Shown here: piece after piece, positions 27,649 to 38,980 of the stretch | How positions within the stretch are numbered: position 1 is the first letter of the stretch | Layout: every line of letters begins with the position of its first letter | Assembly (NCBI GenBank): GCA_948436025.1 | Contig: CAOJHH010000005.1 | Coordinates: forward strand, 1-50,496 | Reading direction: 5' to 3' | Origin: an uncultured Clostridium sp. | GTDB taxonomy: Bacteria > Bacillota > Clostridia > TANB77 > CAG-508 | Length of the DNA stretch: 50,496 nucleotides | Made by a program: the position numbers and the translations under genes | The notes under the pieces: model-generated | Seen by the model: only the letters and a program-made list of their open reading frames with translations | What the model was told of the DNA's origin: nothing | Database searches by the model: none

Positions 27649-28849
27649 ATGTTAGCAGAAAAAATCATTTTCAATGTACTTGCTTTTTCTTTATTTGTTA
27701 TCCTGTTTTTTAAAATGATTAGGCGAAATGATGTAAATTATGTAGCAATTTTGTGTATGCAAGCACTTCGGAATTGCCATTAATTTTATTGAGATTATTT
27801 TTCGCTTGCAATTACCAATCGGAATTCGAGTGATGATTTATATATTATCCATTGTTCTTCCTATTATCATTATTGGAATAGAATGGAAAAACATTAATTT
27901 TTCAGAATTAATTTATCTTGCTCTTAGTAAAACAGCATTACTTTTTAATCATACCAAACTTGCTAAAAACTTTTTGGTAAAGCTTGTAGAAAAATATCCA
28001 CAAAGTTATATAGGGCATAAAATGCTAGCCGAAATTTATGAAAAAGAGGGTGGCATGCGAAAAGCCATTGATGAATATGTACAGGTAATTGATTGCAACA
28101 AGCAAGATTATAGGGCCTATTACCGTATTTCTTTTTTATTAAATGAACTTGGGAAAAAGGAAGAAGCAAGCCAAATGCTAGAAACCTTATTACACAAAAA
28201 GCCAGAAATGTTAGAAGCAACGGAACTTCTAGGAGATATTTATTGTGAACAAGAACGTTATAAAGAGGCAGCCAATATCTATAATGATGCCATAAAATAC
28301 AATCCAGCAAGTTATGAATTATACTATAATATGGGAATTGTCTATACCATGTTAAATGACTTTCAAAATGCGAAAATATGTTATGAAAAAGCAGCGGCGA
28401 TTAATACCTTATTATACAATTCATATTACAACCTAGCACAAATCAACTTTATTTATAACGATTTAGAAGAGGCAGAAAAATATTATATGAAAAGCTTAGA
28501 AAGCGAAGAGTTAGAGCCAGAAGCATATTACCAGCTAGCCAAAATCTATGTAATTCGAGGGGACAAGGAAAATGCCATCAAATTCTTAAATGTAGCCATT
28601 GAAATTGATGCTCATATTTACAAAAAAGCAGAAGCAGAACCGTTATTTATTCCCATAAAACCATATATCCACTTCCCAAACTTAGAAGAAGTAGAACCAA
28701 GAAAACAAACCTTAACCCAAAAAGAGAAAAAAGCAAAAAAACACTTAGAAGAAACCACAAAACTAGTAGGAAAACTAAGCCATAATGAACAAAAAATAAA
28801 AAAAGAAAAAAGCAAAGAAATTGAGCAACAAAGAGAAAGAGAGGATTAA
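27649..28849 (+). CDS. Membrane-anchored TPR protein (frame break at CGG, codon 41)
   Basis: 399 residues when read through. Two to three N-terminal hydrophobic segments (about 5-22, 31-50, 58-80) are followed by about six tetratricopeptide repeats (AIDEYVQVIDCNKQDYRAYY, YKEAANIYNDAIKYNPASYE) and a Lys/Glu-rich tail. CGG at 27769-27771 breaks the frame inside the membrane region; skipping C gives QALGIAINFIEIIFRLQLPI and joins the ATG at 27649 (preceded by AAAGGGG) to the TPR part. It is probably a scaffold at the membrane. Confidence 0.88.
27769..27771 (+). other. CGG +1 frameshift site 10 (TPR protein)
   Basis: CTT-CGG-A: skipping C yields Leu-Gly-Ile. The unshifted frame stops three codons later. 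Confidence 0.82.
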
Positions 28850-28898
28850 AGACAAGGGATATATGTAACAAGAAAAGACTAATTTAAGAAGAAAAAAG

Positions 28899-28928
28899 GA
28901 CCCTTTACTTAAGGTGACTGGGGGTTCT
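28899..28928. repeat. Family B repeat, truncated
   Basis: GACCCTTTACTTAAGG then GACTGGGGGTTCT: the right end of the repeat seen at 3582 and 10599. Confidence 0.6.
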
Positions 28929-29029
28929 AAAAAAGAAGCAATAAGAATGAACAAAACAAACAAGAATAATCCAATTAAAACCAGAATAAAATAATAAGAA
29001 GATAAAAAACAAGAAAGGAATGTGAGAGA

Positions 29030-29896
29030 ATGATAAAAAACATTGCCGTTGTTGGAGGAGATTTACGAATTGTAAAATTAGTAGAAATGCTACAAAAAGA
29101 AGAATATAAAGTAAAAACCTATGCCTTAGAAAAAGCCACCGAAATAAAAGATACCCACACAAATTCCATATCCGAATGTATTCAAAACGCAGATATTGTA
29201 CTAGGACCATTACCATTATCAACAACTGGTCAACAATTAAATACACCCTTTAGTGATACCAAAATACAAGTAGAAGAATTAATAAACCAAATTGGAGGTA
29301 AGTCCTTTATTGCTGGTTCCATAAAACCAGAAGTCTATCAAATGGTAGAAGAAAAAGATATTACTTTGTTAGATATTATTAAAAGAGAAGAACTTGCTGT
29401 ACTAAACGCGATTTCAACCGCAGAAGGAGCCATTCAAATTGCTATTAATGAAACACCAAAAAATTTGCATGGCAACAACGTATTAGTGCTAGGGTTTGGA
29501 CGAATTGGAAAAGTATTATCAAAAATGCTAGATGGTATTGGAGCCAAAGTAGCCTGCGAAGCAAGAAAGACCACAGATTTAGCATGGATTAAAGCATATG
29601 GATATGAACCAATCAATCTAATCGAATTAAAAGAAAACTTAAACCGATTTGACATTATTATTAACACCATACCCTATATTGTATTAACAAAAGACATGTT
29701 ACAAGAAGTAAAAAAAGATACGTTAATTATTGATTTAGCTTCTAACCCAGGGGGAGTCGATAGGCAAGCCATAAAAGAACTAGGAATAAAATTCAACTGG
29801 GCATTATCCCTTCCAGGAAAAGTATCACCAATTACTTCCGCAGAATTTATGAAAGAAACGCTATTAAACATGTTTAAAGAAATCGATAATCAATAA
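29030..29896 (+). CDS. dpaA: Dipicolinate synthase subunit A
   Basis: 288 residues. Shows the DpaA/SpoVFA plan: an N-terminal Rossmann-like part (IAVVGGDLRIVKLVEML), ADIVLGPLPLS, then a second nucleotide-binding domain VLVLGFGRIGKVL. It makes dipicolinic acid, the spore calcium chelator, in the mother cell. The usual partner dpaB is not next to it; uppP follows instead. AAAGGAATG precedes the ATG. Confidence 0.92.
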   Translation: MIKNIAVVGGDLRIVKLVEMLQKEEYKVKTYALEKATEIKDTHTNSISECIQNADIVLGPLPLSTTGQQLNTPFSDTKIQVEELINQIGGKSFIAGSIKPEVYQMVEEKDITLLDIIKREELAVLNAISTAEGAIQIAINETPKNLHGNNVLVLGFGRIGKVLSKMLDGIGAKVACEARKTTDLAWIKAYGYEPINLIELKENLNRFDIIINTIPYIVLTKDMLQEVKKDTLIIDLASNPGGVDRQAIKELGIKFNWALSLPGKVSPITSAEFMKETLLNMFKEIDNQ

Positions 29897-29919
29897 AAAA
29901 AGAAAAGAGGAAACCAAAA

Positions 29920-30723
29920 ATGACAATATTACAAGCAATTATTTTAGGAATTGTACAAGGATTAACCGAATTATTACCAATTTCAAGTTCAGCCCATTTA
30001 AACATTATTCCATGGGTACTAGGTTGGACAAAATCACAAGAATTTTTAACCGCTTTTGAAGGGTTTGATGTAGCCCTTCATTTTGGAACACTACTTGCTA
30101 TTGCAATTTTCTTTTTCAAAGACTGGATAAATTTAATAAAAGGTGGTTTTAACCAAGTCGTAAAAAAAGAAAAAACAACAGAAGGAAGAATGTTTTGGTA
30201 TATTGTACTTGCCACCATTCCAGGAGGAGCCATTGGGTTTTTACTAGACCATTTTGTAGGAGATGCTTTAGAAAAACCAATCATTATTGGAATTGCCCTT
30301 GCAGTAATGGGAGTAATTTTATATATTGTAGATAAAAATGCAAAAGCCAATACGGATTATGAACATATGAGCTTAAAACAAACTTTTTTAATTGGGTTGT
30401 CACAAGCGCTTGCGTTTATTCCGGGAGTTTCTAGGTCAGGTGTTACCATGACAACAGGAAGAATGATGGGGGTTGATAGGGAATCCACAGCAAAATATTC
30501 CTTCTTACTTTCTACCCCAATCGTATTTGCAGCAACCATATACAAATTTAAAGATTTTGTATTTAGTGTATCGTTTTTTATTGGAATTGTAATTAGCTTT
30601 TTAGTAGGAATTTTCGTTATCAAATTCTTACTAGAATATCTAAAAAAAGGAAGTTTCAAAGGATTTGCGATATACCGTGTAGTAGTAGGAATAGCGATTA
30701 TAGTGTTATCGTTTGTAAGATGA
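29920..30723 (+). CDS. uppP: Undecaprenyl-diphosphatase UppP (BacA)
   Basis: 267 residues, eight or so membrane helices. Contains both BacA signatures, LTELLPISSSAHL and IPGVSRSGVTMTTGRMMG. It dephosphorylates undecaprenyl diphosphate to recycle the lipid carrier for peptidoglycan and confers bacitracin resistance. AGAGGA lies before the ATG. It lies between dpaA and a polysaccharide deacetylase. Confidence 0.97.
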   Translation: MTILQAIILGIVQGLTELLPISSSAHLNIIPWVLGWTKSQEFLTAFEGFDVALHFGTLLAIAIFFFKDWINLIKGGFNQVVKKEKTTEGRMFWYIVLATIPGGAIGFLLDHFVGDALEKPIIIGIALAVMGVILYIVDKNAKANTDYEHMSLKQTFLIGLSQALAFIPGVSRSGVTMTTGRMMGVDRESTAKYSFLLSTPIVFAATIYKFKDFVFSVSFFIGIVISFLVGIFVIKFLLEYLKKGSFKGFAIYRVVVGIAIIVLSFVR

Positions 30724-30745
30724 AACAAATGAATAGGAGTTAGGA

Positions 30746-31522
30746 ATGAAAAATAAAGTTATCATAATTAGTGGTATTGTGTTTATAACGATAATTGCCG
30801 TTATTGTTGGAATTATACTATTTCAAGAACCGAAGATAGCAATTCTTGGGTATCATGCTTTTGCTACGAAAGAAGCAAAACAAAATGAATTAAAAGACGA
30901 TAATTTAAGTATGGATATAGGATATTTTGAGGAGCAATTGAAATATTTGCAAAAACATCATTATAAAACATTAACCTTAGAAGAGGTTTATAGCTATTTA
31001 CAAGGAAAAGAGGAAATTCCTCGAAAGAGTGTATTAATTACAATGGATGATGGGTATATGTCTAATTATGAGTTAGCTTTCCCGATACTTCAAAAATACA
31101 AAATGAATGCGGTGGTATTTGTAATAGGGCAAAATGTAGAGGCTGGTTATGAAGGTTATATGGATTTAGAAACCATAAAAAAGGCAGGGAAGGAGTATCC
31201 TAATATTACATTTGCTTCTCATTCTTATGGCTTACATGAACAAGGTGCAATCGATAGAGGAATCGAATATATAAAAGAAGATTTTGAGAAAATGGAAACG
31301 GTAATAAAAACAAAGTATTTTGCTTATCCATATGGGAATTATAATGAAGAGGTAATTCAAGTCTTAAAGGAAAATAATTATCAATTAGCTTTTGGGTTTG
31401 GACCGGGAAAAGAACACCGTAAGGTGGCGAAACAAGAGGATAACTACAAAATTCCAAGATTAAATATTTCAAACGATATGCCGTTTTGGAAATTTAAACT
31501 ACGATTGCAATTACCATTTTAG
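30746..31522 (+). CDS. Polysaccharide deacetylase (NodB/CE4)
   Basis: 258 residues: an N-terminal membrane anchor (5-27), then the CE4 motifs LITMDDGYMSNYELAFPIL (catalytic Asp pair), FASHSYGLHEQ (metal His) and FAYPYGNYNE. It probably deacetylates a cell-wall glycan on the outer face. AGGAG is well placed before the ATG. A terminator follows. Confidence 0.93.
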   Translation: MKNKVIIISGIVFITIIAVIVGIILFQEPKIAILGYHAFATKEAKQNELKDDNLSMDIGYFEEQLKYLQKHHYKTLTLEEVYSYLQGKEEIPRKSVLITMDDGYMSNYELAFPILQKYKMNAVVFVIGQNVEAGYEGYMDLETIKKAGKEYPNITFASHSYGLHEQGAIDRGIEYIKEDFEKMETVIKTKYFAYPYGNYNEEVIQVLKENNYQLAFGFGPGKEHRKVAKQEDNYKIPRLNISNDMPFWKFKLRLQLPF

Positions 31523-31562
31523 GATTATTTTTATCTTACGTAATTTAAGACGATTGAAACTT

Positions 31563-31601
31563 AAAAAAGTCCCCTAAGGAGAATATTCTTAGAGGACTTT
31601 T
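31563..31601. terminator. Terminator between convergent genes
   Basis: AAAAGTCC-CCTAAG pairs with CTTAGA-GGACTTTT. Confidence 0.8.
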
Positions 31602-31639
31602 GTTAAGTAAAGAAATGTAGTTTTAATTGTTTACAACAC

Positions 31640-33886
31640 CTATTTGTTTTTGTTAAAATAGTCTTCAAATTCTTCTTTATGAAGTGGTTTGGAATAGTAG
31701 TAACCTTGAATCATATCACATTTTAAACTTTTTACAAATTCGGCTTGTTCTTTTGTTTCAACACCTTCTACAATGGTTTTTACGTTGATACGGTTGGCAA
31801 GTAGCATAATATAATTAATAATATTGTTTGGACTATTTAAATCTGCTTTATCTACAAATACTTTATCAATTTTAATAATATCAATTGGCATATTTTGTAA
31901 CATACTAAGAGAAGAATAGCCAGTACCAAAATCATCAATGGATATGGTAAATCCTTTTTCTTTTATGGTATTCAATATTTTTAAAATATCAATTTTTTCA
32001 TCGATTGTTGCACTTTCTGTAATTTCTAAATCAATTAGATTTCGGTCAATATGATATTTATTACAAATATCAACATAGGTATCAATGAAGTTTTCATTTA
32101 CGAAATGTTCTTTTGATACATTAATAGAAATAATAGGGGCATAATCGTATTTTTCCTTCCAAGTGGCAATATCTTTACAAACTTTTTCAAAAATGTATAA
32201 ATCTAATTTCATAATAAATTTATTTTTTTCAAATAAGGGAATAAATTTATTTGGTGGTATTAAATTTCCGTTTTTGTTCCATCTTACCAAGGCTTCTGCA
32301 CCGATTAGCTTTTCAGTACTAGTAAGAGTTTTGGGTTGGTATACAACAATAAATTCTTCATTTTTTAAAGCCAATTCCATAGAAGATTCGATTTCTTGTT
32401 CTTCCATTAACTGGTTAGCAAGGAGTTCATCAAAAATATAGTAATGCGTATGGTACAATCCCTTTATTTTAGCACGTGCCATATAGGCTTTTACTAATAA
32501 TTTATTAATATCGGTTTTCATAGATTTTATTTGATAAATACCAATAGACAGATTGATGTGAACCATAGTACCATCAATATTTAAAGTAGAGGTATCTTGA
32601 AGAATAGTATCTAGTAGAGTTTCAATGGAACCTTCATAATAAAAAAGGCTAGCAAAAACATCATTTGAAATTCTACAGGTAATGTGTTTTGGTGGCAAAA
32701 TGGTTGCTAATTTTTCAGCAAGACATTTTAAAATATTATTACAAAATTCATAAGGATAAAGACTGTTTAATGCTTTAAATTTATTAATATCAAGTGAAAG
32801 AATGTAACAATGCTTGTCATGGCTTTGCAAAAAACGAGCACCATTTTCTTGGAAATAAAGTTGATTCCCAAGTGAAGTGACAGGGTCAATATAAGCAATA
32901 TTGTATAGTTTGCGGTTTTTTTCTTGGTTTGAAAAATCAATATATACACAAATGCTAATCACAACAAAAGTAATCGCAAGGCAAGTGATTAGAGATATGG
33001 TAATAAAAGTAGTAAGTTCTTTGGCAATGGTATCGTCTGGAGCAATGCTTACCACATACCAATCATTTACATTTAAGCGTTCGTAATGAATGAAATAAGT
33101 GTTTTTATTAAAATGAATATCAAAGGTGTTTACTTGTTTGTTTTTAATGTCTTTTGCCATTTGTACTAATTTTTCTATTTCATGATTACCAGATAAATCA
33201 TATTTTGTTTTTAGAAAATCAAATAAATTAACATTATTTTGATTAATTTCACCAAAAGAATCGATTAATACAGAGCCAGAATTATTAATTAAGTAGGTAC
33301 CGCCTTCACCATGAAATAATCGTCGAAGCAAAATTTCTTTGTAATCTTCGGTATTAACGGTTGCAAATAGTACCAAGTCTTGGTTTTGAAAACGAAACGT
33401 TTTTGAATAGATATTAACTTGGTTATCTGAAACCGTACTAGGTCTATTTTCCGATAGATAAACGGTATCTTGGTTAAAAAATTCTTCAATATTAGCATAA
33501 TTTTCTACGATATGACCGTCACTTGTTGTACCATTTCCGTGTTTATCTAATACCACAAGTCTTGTAAAATGGTAATCTTCTAAATCGTGTTCATAACGCT
33601 CAAAAATAGAATTTATGGATTTAAAATAGCCACTGTTAATGGAATCTACCATAATTTCCACAAATTTCATTTGTTCGGAAATAGAAAGATTTAATTGTGC
33701 AGTGGTCTGTTCACTAAGTTCTGAAATATTATTATATACATTTTGATACGTTAAGTTCTTAATAAAACGAATTCCCCAATAAGAGAAAATTAATAGAATA
33801 AGAAAAATAGGAAGTATCCATTGAATATTAAAACGATAGCGTTTGTTTATGTATGTAATAAGGGGAGAAGTTTTTTGTTTTTTCAT
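31640..33886 (-). CDS. EAL-domain cyclic-di-GMP phosphodiesterase with degenerate GGDEF and extracellular sensor
   Basis: 748 residues: a transmembrane helix (about 20-38), an extracellular Cache-like sensor (40-275), a second helix (282-308), a GGDEF domain (335-485) and an EAL domain (about 500-745). The GGDEF signature is replaced (ISNDVFAS), so cyclase activity is unlikely. EALVRWN, DLEITESATID and IDDFGTGYSSLSML keep the EAL catalytic set. It probably degrades c-di-GMP in response to an external ligand. AGAGGTG precedes the ATG. Confidence 0.92.
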   Translation of the reverse strand: MKKQKTSPLITYINKRYRFNIQWILPIFLILLIFSYWGIRFIKNLTYQNVYNNISELSEQTTAQLNLSISEQMKFVEIMVDSINSGYFKSINSIFERYEHDLEDYHFTRLVVLDKHGNGTTSDGHIVENYANIEEFFNQDTVYLSENRPSTVSDNQVNIYSKTFRFQNQDLVLFATVNTEDYKEILLRRLFHGEGGTYLINNSGSVLIDSFGEINQNNVNLFDFLKTKYDLSGNHEIEKLVQMAKDIKNKQVNTFDIHFNKNTYFIHYERLNVNDWYVVSIAPDDTIAKELTTFITISLITCLAITFVVISICVYIDFSNQEKNRKLYNIAYIDPVTSLGNQLYFQENGARFLQSHDKHCYILSLDINKFKALNSLYPYEFCNNILKCLAEKLATILPPKHITCRISNDVFASLFYYEGSIETLLDTILQDTSTLNIDGTMVHINLSIGIYQIKSMKTDINKLLVKAYMARAKIKGLYHTHYYIFDELLANQLMEEQEIESSMELALKNEEFIVVYQPKTLTSTEKLIGAEALVRWNKNGNLIPPNKFIPLFEKNKFIMKLDLYIFEKVCKDIATWKEKYDYAPIISINVSKEHFVNENFIDTYVDICNKYHIDRNLIDLEITESATIDEKIDILKILNTIKEKGFTISIDDFGTGYSSLSMLQNMPIDIIKIDKVFVDKADLNSPNNIINYIMLLANRINVKTIVEGVETKEQAEFVKSLKCDMIQGYYYSKPLHKEEFEDYFNKNK

Positions 33887-34036
33887 AAATTATTTCACCT
33901 CTAAAAAATATTATCTATAATGTATAATAAAAAACAAAAAAATTCAACCATTTTTTGGAATTTTATGTGGGAAATCCTAGAATAAAAGGAAAAACACAAA
34001 AAACGAACAAAAATTTTATGTTTTTTACGAAATATA

Positions 34037-34065
34037 TTGACAAAGAAAACAAAAAAAGATAGAAT
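34037..34065 (+). promoter_or_regulatory. Promoter of the YgjP-like gene
   Basis: TTGACA, 17 bases, TAGAAT, 52 bases before the ATG. Confidence 0.6.
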
Positions 34066-34117
34066 AAAACAAACAAGAGTTTGAAGAACATATTTTTGAA
34101 CGAAGGGGGATTTAAAA

Positions 34118-34816
34118 ATGGGATTTTTTAAGAATAAGAGTGGAGTAATTACCTATACAATTGATAAAAGCATCCAAACGGACTTGTATATCTCGGTACA
34201 AAATGGAGAGGTAGTAGTAAGTGCACCTTGGTATTTTTCAAGGAATCAAATACAAGAAGTAGTAGAAGAAAAAAAGAAATGGATTATGACAAAAATAAAA
34301 GAATATGAAGGAAAACCAAAAAAGTATCGTAATGAAAATAGCAAAAACATTAAAATATGGGGAGAAGACTTTGTGGTAGATATTTGTTACCAAAACAGAA
34401 AAAAGCTGAATATCGTAACAAGGGAAAATCATATGAAAATAGAACTACCAAACAAATACAAAAAAGTACCAAAGGAAGAAATGATGAAGGTACTCATTGA
34501 AAAAATCTATAAAGTTTTAGCAAAACAGATGATGGAACAGACCATGGAAAAAACAAGAATTTTGTTAGGCTTTGCTCCTGAAAATTATGAAGTAGACTAT
34601 ATGGAAAATATGCTAGGAAAATGTACACAAGATAAAACCATTGTGATTAATCCAGAACTAATGAAATATCATCCAGATATTATAGAATATGTGGTATTAC
34701 ATGAGTTTTGTCACTTAAAATACAAAACTCATACAAAAGGGTTTTATGAAATGATAAAAAAATTTGAACCACATTATGAAGAATATGGTTCAAAAATAAG
34801 TGGATGGCAATATTAG
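34118..34816 (+). CDS. YgjP-like metallopeptidase (DUF45)
   Basis: 232 residues. The C-terminal [19 protein letters not shown] contains the zinc motif HExxH plus the third His of the WLM/SprT-like DUF45 family. Substrate and role are unclear. GAAGGGGG lies before the ATG. It ends just before the tRNA gene on the opposite strand. Confidence 0.9.
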   Translation: MGFFKNKSGVITYTIDKSIQTDLYISVQNGEVVVSAPWYFSRNQIQEVVEEKKKWIMTKIKEYEGKPKKYRNENSKNIKIWGEDFVVDICYQNRKKLNIVTRENHMKIELPNKYKKVPKEEMMKVLIEKIYKVLAKQMMEQTMEKTRILLGFAPENYEVDYMENMLGKCTQDKTIVINPELMKYHPDIIEYVVLHEFCHLKYKTHTKGFYEMIKKFEPHYEEYGSKISGWQY

Positions 34817-34832
34817 CCAAATCCACTTATTT

Positions 34833-34907
34833 TGGTTGGGGTACTGTGATTCGAACACAGGAATGTCGGAGTCAGAGTCCGATGCCTTACCGCTTGGCGA
34901 TACCCCA
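34833..34907 (-). tRNA. tRNA-Gln, anticodon CUG
   Basis: A 75-base cloverleaf with encoded CCA: acceptor TGGGGTA/TACCCCA, D arm GCCAAGCGGTAAGGC, anticodon stem TCGGA/TCCGA with 7-base loop CTCTGAC (anticodon CTG), and T arm CTGTG-TTCGAAT-CACAG. The loop is of normal size, so this is not an expanded-anticodon tRNA. It is the only tRNA gene seen in the window. Confidence 0.93.
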
Positions 34908-35062
34908 ATATAAAATATATCTTACTATATCTTTTCTAAAATGTCAAACGTTTTTCAGACTTTTGGTGGGGAGGGAAGTTTTTGTAAAATTTTCCCATGA
35001 AGCGAATAAGTTATAAAAAAGAGTATCATACTGTATACAAAATAAAAATAGGAGGAGAGAAT

Positions 35063-36344
<1,282 letters not shown>

Positions 36345-36350
36345 ATGAAA

Positions 36351-36387
36351 GAAGGAACCGATAATGAAAATTCATTGGTTCCTTCTT
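36351..36387 (+). terminator. Terminator of eno
   Basis: GAAGGAACC pairs with GGTTCCTTC around an A/T-rich loop. Confidence 0.85.
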
Positions 36388-36402
36388 GCGATGATGCTTA
36401 CA

Positions 36403-36774
36403 CTATGGAAAAATAGGAAGCTTTTCTCTTGGAGAAGATATGAAGTAGTATGCGGTACTTGAAGTTACGATAATGCTGATTTTATTTGGCAAAGCATCGC
36501 AAGGGATGTGTGTAGCTTGAGCAATTTGATATAAGTTAGAATCATCTGCTATTGTGCGTAAATTTGCACAATGTAGTCTGTTCATGCGGTCCTTTAAGAA
36601 AGTAGAAACTTCTTTCTTAAAAGTCTGTAAATCAGAATCTGCATAAGATAAATTACTATGAGAGACTACTTGTGATGCTAACCAATCGCATACAGTACCA
36701 ATAACTTTATTCTCAAGAGATAAAGTGTGTTTTTGTGGAATAAAGGTTTCCCGTTGATTATAGTGATAAGCCAT
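36403..36774 (-). CDS. Unknown protein, 123 aa, with early CGG codon
   Basis: A soluble 123-residue protein without recognisable motifs. AAAGGA precedes the ATG, which supports its being real. Codon 8 is CGG (36753-36751), read in frame as Arg; a +1 skip would destroy the protein sequence and stop further on. Family unknown; no neighbour suggests a function. Confidence 0.6.
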   Translation of the reverse strand: MAYHYNQRETFIPQKHTLSLENKVIGTVCDWLASQVVSHSNLSYADSDLQTFKKEVSTFLKDRMNRLHCANLRTIADDSNLYQIAQATHIPCDALPNKISIIVTSSTAYYFISSPREKLPIFP

Positions 36775-37084
36775 AGCAAGTCCTTTCTACCTTATATAAA
36801 ATAAGGATTTAAAGTTAATAAAAAGTATCATACATATATTATATTATAAACATACATAAAATTCAACATGTAATTAAATAGAATTTACTTTGCTAATTAG
36901 CTTTAATGAAAAAATTTCTGTTGAAATAAAAATGTAATCAAAAACCTCTTGACAATAATTTATAAATTAATATAAAATAAAGTCATAACTATAAGAGTAA
37001 GAAGAATAGAAACAAAAAAACAGGTTCATAATAGTATAAAAACGATAAAAGAAATTATAATGAAAGAAGACAAAGGAGAAAAAA
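36775..37084 (+). promoter_or_regulatory. 310-bp gap with promoter of the second pilin-like gene
   Basis: The gap between divergent genes holds TTGACA (36949), 16 bases, TATAAA (36971), 108 bases before the ATG at 37085. The rest is A/T-rich with no other signal I can support. Confidence 0.55.
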
Positions 37085-37963
37085 ATGCAAAGGGAAAGAG
37101 GAATTACATTAGTAGCTTTGGGTGTTACCATAATTATTTTACTAATATTAGCAGGAATCACACTTAGTTTTACAGCAGGAAAAAATGGGATTATTAAAAA
37201 AGCACAAGAAGCCCAAAAACAACAAATAATAGCAGAAACTAAGGAAAATATAGGAATGGAAATATTAGAGACCCAAATAGAAGTAGCCAAAAAAGATGAA
37301 GCAATAAAACAAGAGCAAATAAAAGAAATTATATCAAATTATGGACAATTGCAAGAAGATGGAGATACTATTATTATAAAAAATACGAACTATGAAATAA
37401 GTTTATCGGAAATATATGCTGATATGCCAGACCTAAAAGAAAATGATACGGAAGATAAGAAAATAATTGCTTTATTGGAGGCACGAATAGAAAATTTGAA
37501 TCAGCAAATAAAAGATTTAAATCAACAAATAGAAGATTTGAATCAGCAAGATAACAAGGTAATGTACCAAGTTACAACAGCAATTTTTAATAATGTAGCT
37601 TCTTCTAATGCGCAAGTGGTAATGCCAAGTAGTGAGACTTACAGAAGTGTTGTGGGGGGAAGAACAATTGCTGGATTTGTGTCTAATAAAGTAACATTGG
37701 TAGAGAACAGTAAAATAATGCTTCCAAAAGGATCCTATACCTTTGAATCACTTGTTCCAACTAGAACACAAACATATGGAACAGGATACAAAGTTTTTAA
37801 TGATAAGGGAGAATTACTGGTAGATCATACTTATGCATCAACAACGAATAATTTTGCAACCAATAATTTTAACTTAGAAGAAGCAACTAATATTACGATT
37901 TATTGGTATAGAACACATAGTGGCTGGACAGACATAACCTATTATAGAATAAAAAGTATTTGA
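37085..37963 (+). CDS. Type IV pilin-like protein with coiled-coil stalk
   Basis: 292 residues. A very short leader (MQRERG) and ITLVALGVTIIILLILAGIT form the prepilin cleavage site and N-terminal helix, close to those of the protein at 4824. A Glu/Lys/Gln-rich helical part follows, with LNQQIKDLNQQIEDLNQQ (about 135-160) as near-perfect heptads, then a beta-rich C-terminal head of about 120 residues that I do not recognise. It is probably a surface pseudopilin with its own tip domain. AAAGGAG lies before the ATG. Confidence 0.8.
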   Translation: MQRERGITLVALGVTIIILLILAGITLSFTAGKNGIIKKAQEAQKQQIIAETKENIGMEILETQIEVAKKDEAIKQEQIKEIISNYGQLQEDGDTIIIKNTNYEISLSEIYADMPDLKENDTEDKKIIALLEARIENLNQQIKDLNQQIEDLNQQDNKVMYQVTTAIFNNVASSNAQVVMPSSETYRSVVGGRTIAGFVSNKVTLVENSKIMLPKGSYTFESLVPTRTQTYGTGYKVFNDKGELLVDHTYASTTNNFATNNFNLEEATNITIYWYRTHSGWTDITYYRIKSI

Positions 37964-37972
37964 AAATACGAT

Positions 37973-38014
37973 AAGTGAATTTCGAAAAAGAAACGTAGAA
38001 ATTCACTTTTTTTT
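37973..38014 (+). terminator. Terminator of the second pilin-like gene
   Basis: AAGTGAATTTC pairs with GAAATTCACTT and is followed by eight T. Confidence 0.85.
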
Positions 38015-38105
38015 GTGTTATGATAAGCAAAGAAACGTAGAATCATAGTTAAGTTAGAAATGCTTCATTCTAATTTGCGACTTTGGGGAAGGAGTGGATA
38101 AAAAA

Positions 38106-38909
38106 ATGAATAAGGAAGAAATGATAAAAAATTATCAAAAAGAAGAAGATAAGCTAATTATAGCAAAAATGCTAGACCAAGTATGTCTTTGTAAAAAACG
38201 AAACAAACTACAACATACCGATTTTTTAGATGAGAGGCAAGTACACATATTAGAAAAAGCCATACATCGCATGGGTATACAAAATTACATAGTGTATGGT
38301 GGTTTTGAAGAAGCTGAGAGGCAGATTATTTTATTTTACCTAGAAAACTGGAACCAAGAAATAATCAAAAAGAATTATGATTCTGTTATGCAAGTAATTC
38401 GTATTACTCTACCAAACGATTTAAAAGGAACCTATAACCATAGAGATTATCTTGGTGGACTTATGAAGCTAGGGTTAAAACGAGAGAAAATAGGCGATAT
38501 TATAGTATGGGAAGAAGGAGCAGACATCCTTGTGCTAAATGAAATAATCCCATTTCTAGAACAACATCTTATTACTTTAACCAGATTTCAAAAAGCACAA
38601 ATAAAGGTAGTGCCTATGTTAGAATTACATCCAGTAAACCTGAAAAAACAAGAAATCGAAATAATCGTATCGTCTATGAGACTAGATAATATTGTTTCCG
38701 AACTTTCCAAAACTTCAAGAACAAAGGCAGAAGAAATAATAAAACAAGAAAGAGTCATACTAAATTACGAAACCATAACAAAAGACTCAAAGTTAGTAAA
38801 AACAGGAGATAAACTTACCATTCGAGGAAAAGGAAAATTTGTGGTAAAAGAGCAAATTAGCAATACGAAGAAGGGCAGATTTATTCTAAAAATAGCAAAA
38901 TACGCGTAA
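38106..38909 (+). CDS. ylmH: YlmH S4-domain RNA-binding protein
   Basis: 267 residues: an N-terminal YlmH/S4-associated domain (QVCLCKKRNKLQHTDFLDERQ, YGGFEEAERQIILFY) and a C-terminal S4 domain (MRLDNIVSELSKTSRTKAEEII). In Bacillus YlmH binds ribosomal subunits carrying stalled peptidyl-tRNA and can act in ribosome-associated quality control. The ATG at 38106 is preferred over the GTG at 38094, which would overlap the AAGGAG site. Confidence 0.9.
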   Translation: MNKEEMIKNYQKEEDKLIIAKMLDQVCLCKKRNKLQHTDFLDERQVHILEKAIHRMGIQNYIVYGGFEEAERQIILFYLENWNQEIIKKNYDSVMQVIRITLPNDLKGTYNHRDYLGGLMKLGLKREKIGDIIVWEEGADILVLNEIIPFLEQHLITLTRFQKAQIKVVPMLELHPVNLKKQEIEIIVSSMRLDNIVSELSKTSRTKAEEIIKQERVILNYETITKDSKLVKTGDKLTIRGKGKFVVKEQISNTKKGRFILKIAKYA

Positions 38910-38913
38910 ACAC

Positions 38914-38942
38914 TTGCATATTTACATAATTTTAGTTATAAT
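38914..38942 (+). promoter_or_regulatory. Promoter of the CGG-rich gene
   Basis: TTGCAT, 17 bases, TATAAT, 38 bases before the ATG. Confidence 0.7.
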
Positions 38943-38980
38943 AATAACGTATAACATGTAATAAATAGGAGGTACATCGA

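Noticed and set aside
34833-34907. tRNA-Gln as a four-base decoder of CGGN
   Set aside because: It has a normal 7-base anticodon loop with CTG, which reads CAG.
34804-35016. 70-residue + strand ORF over the tRNA
   Set aside because: It is an antisense shadow of the tRNA gene.
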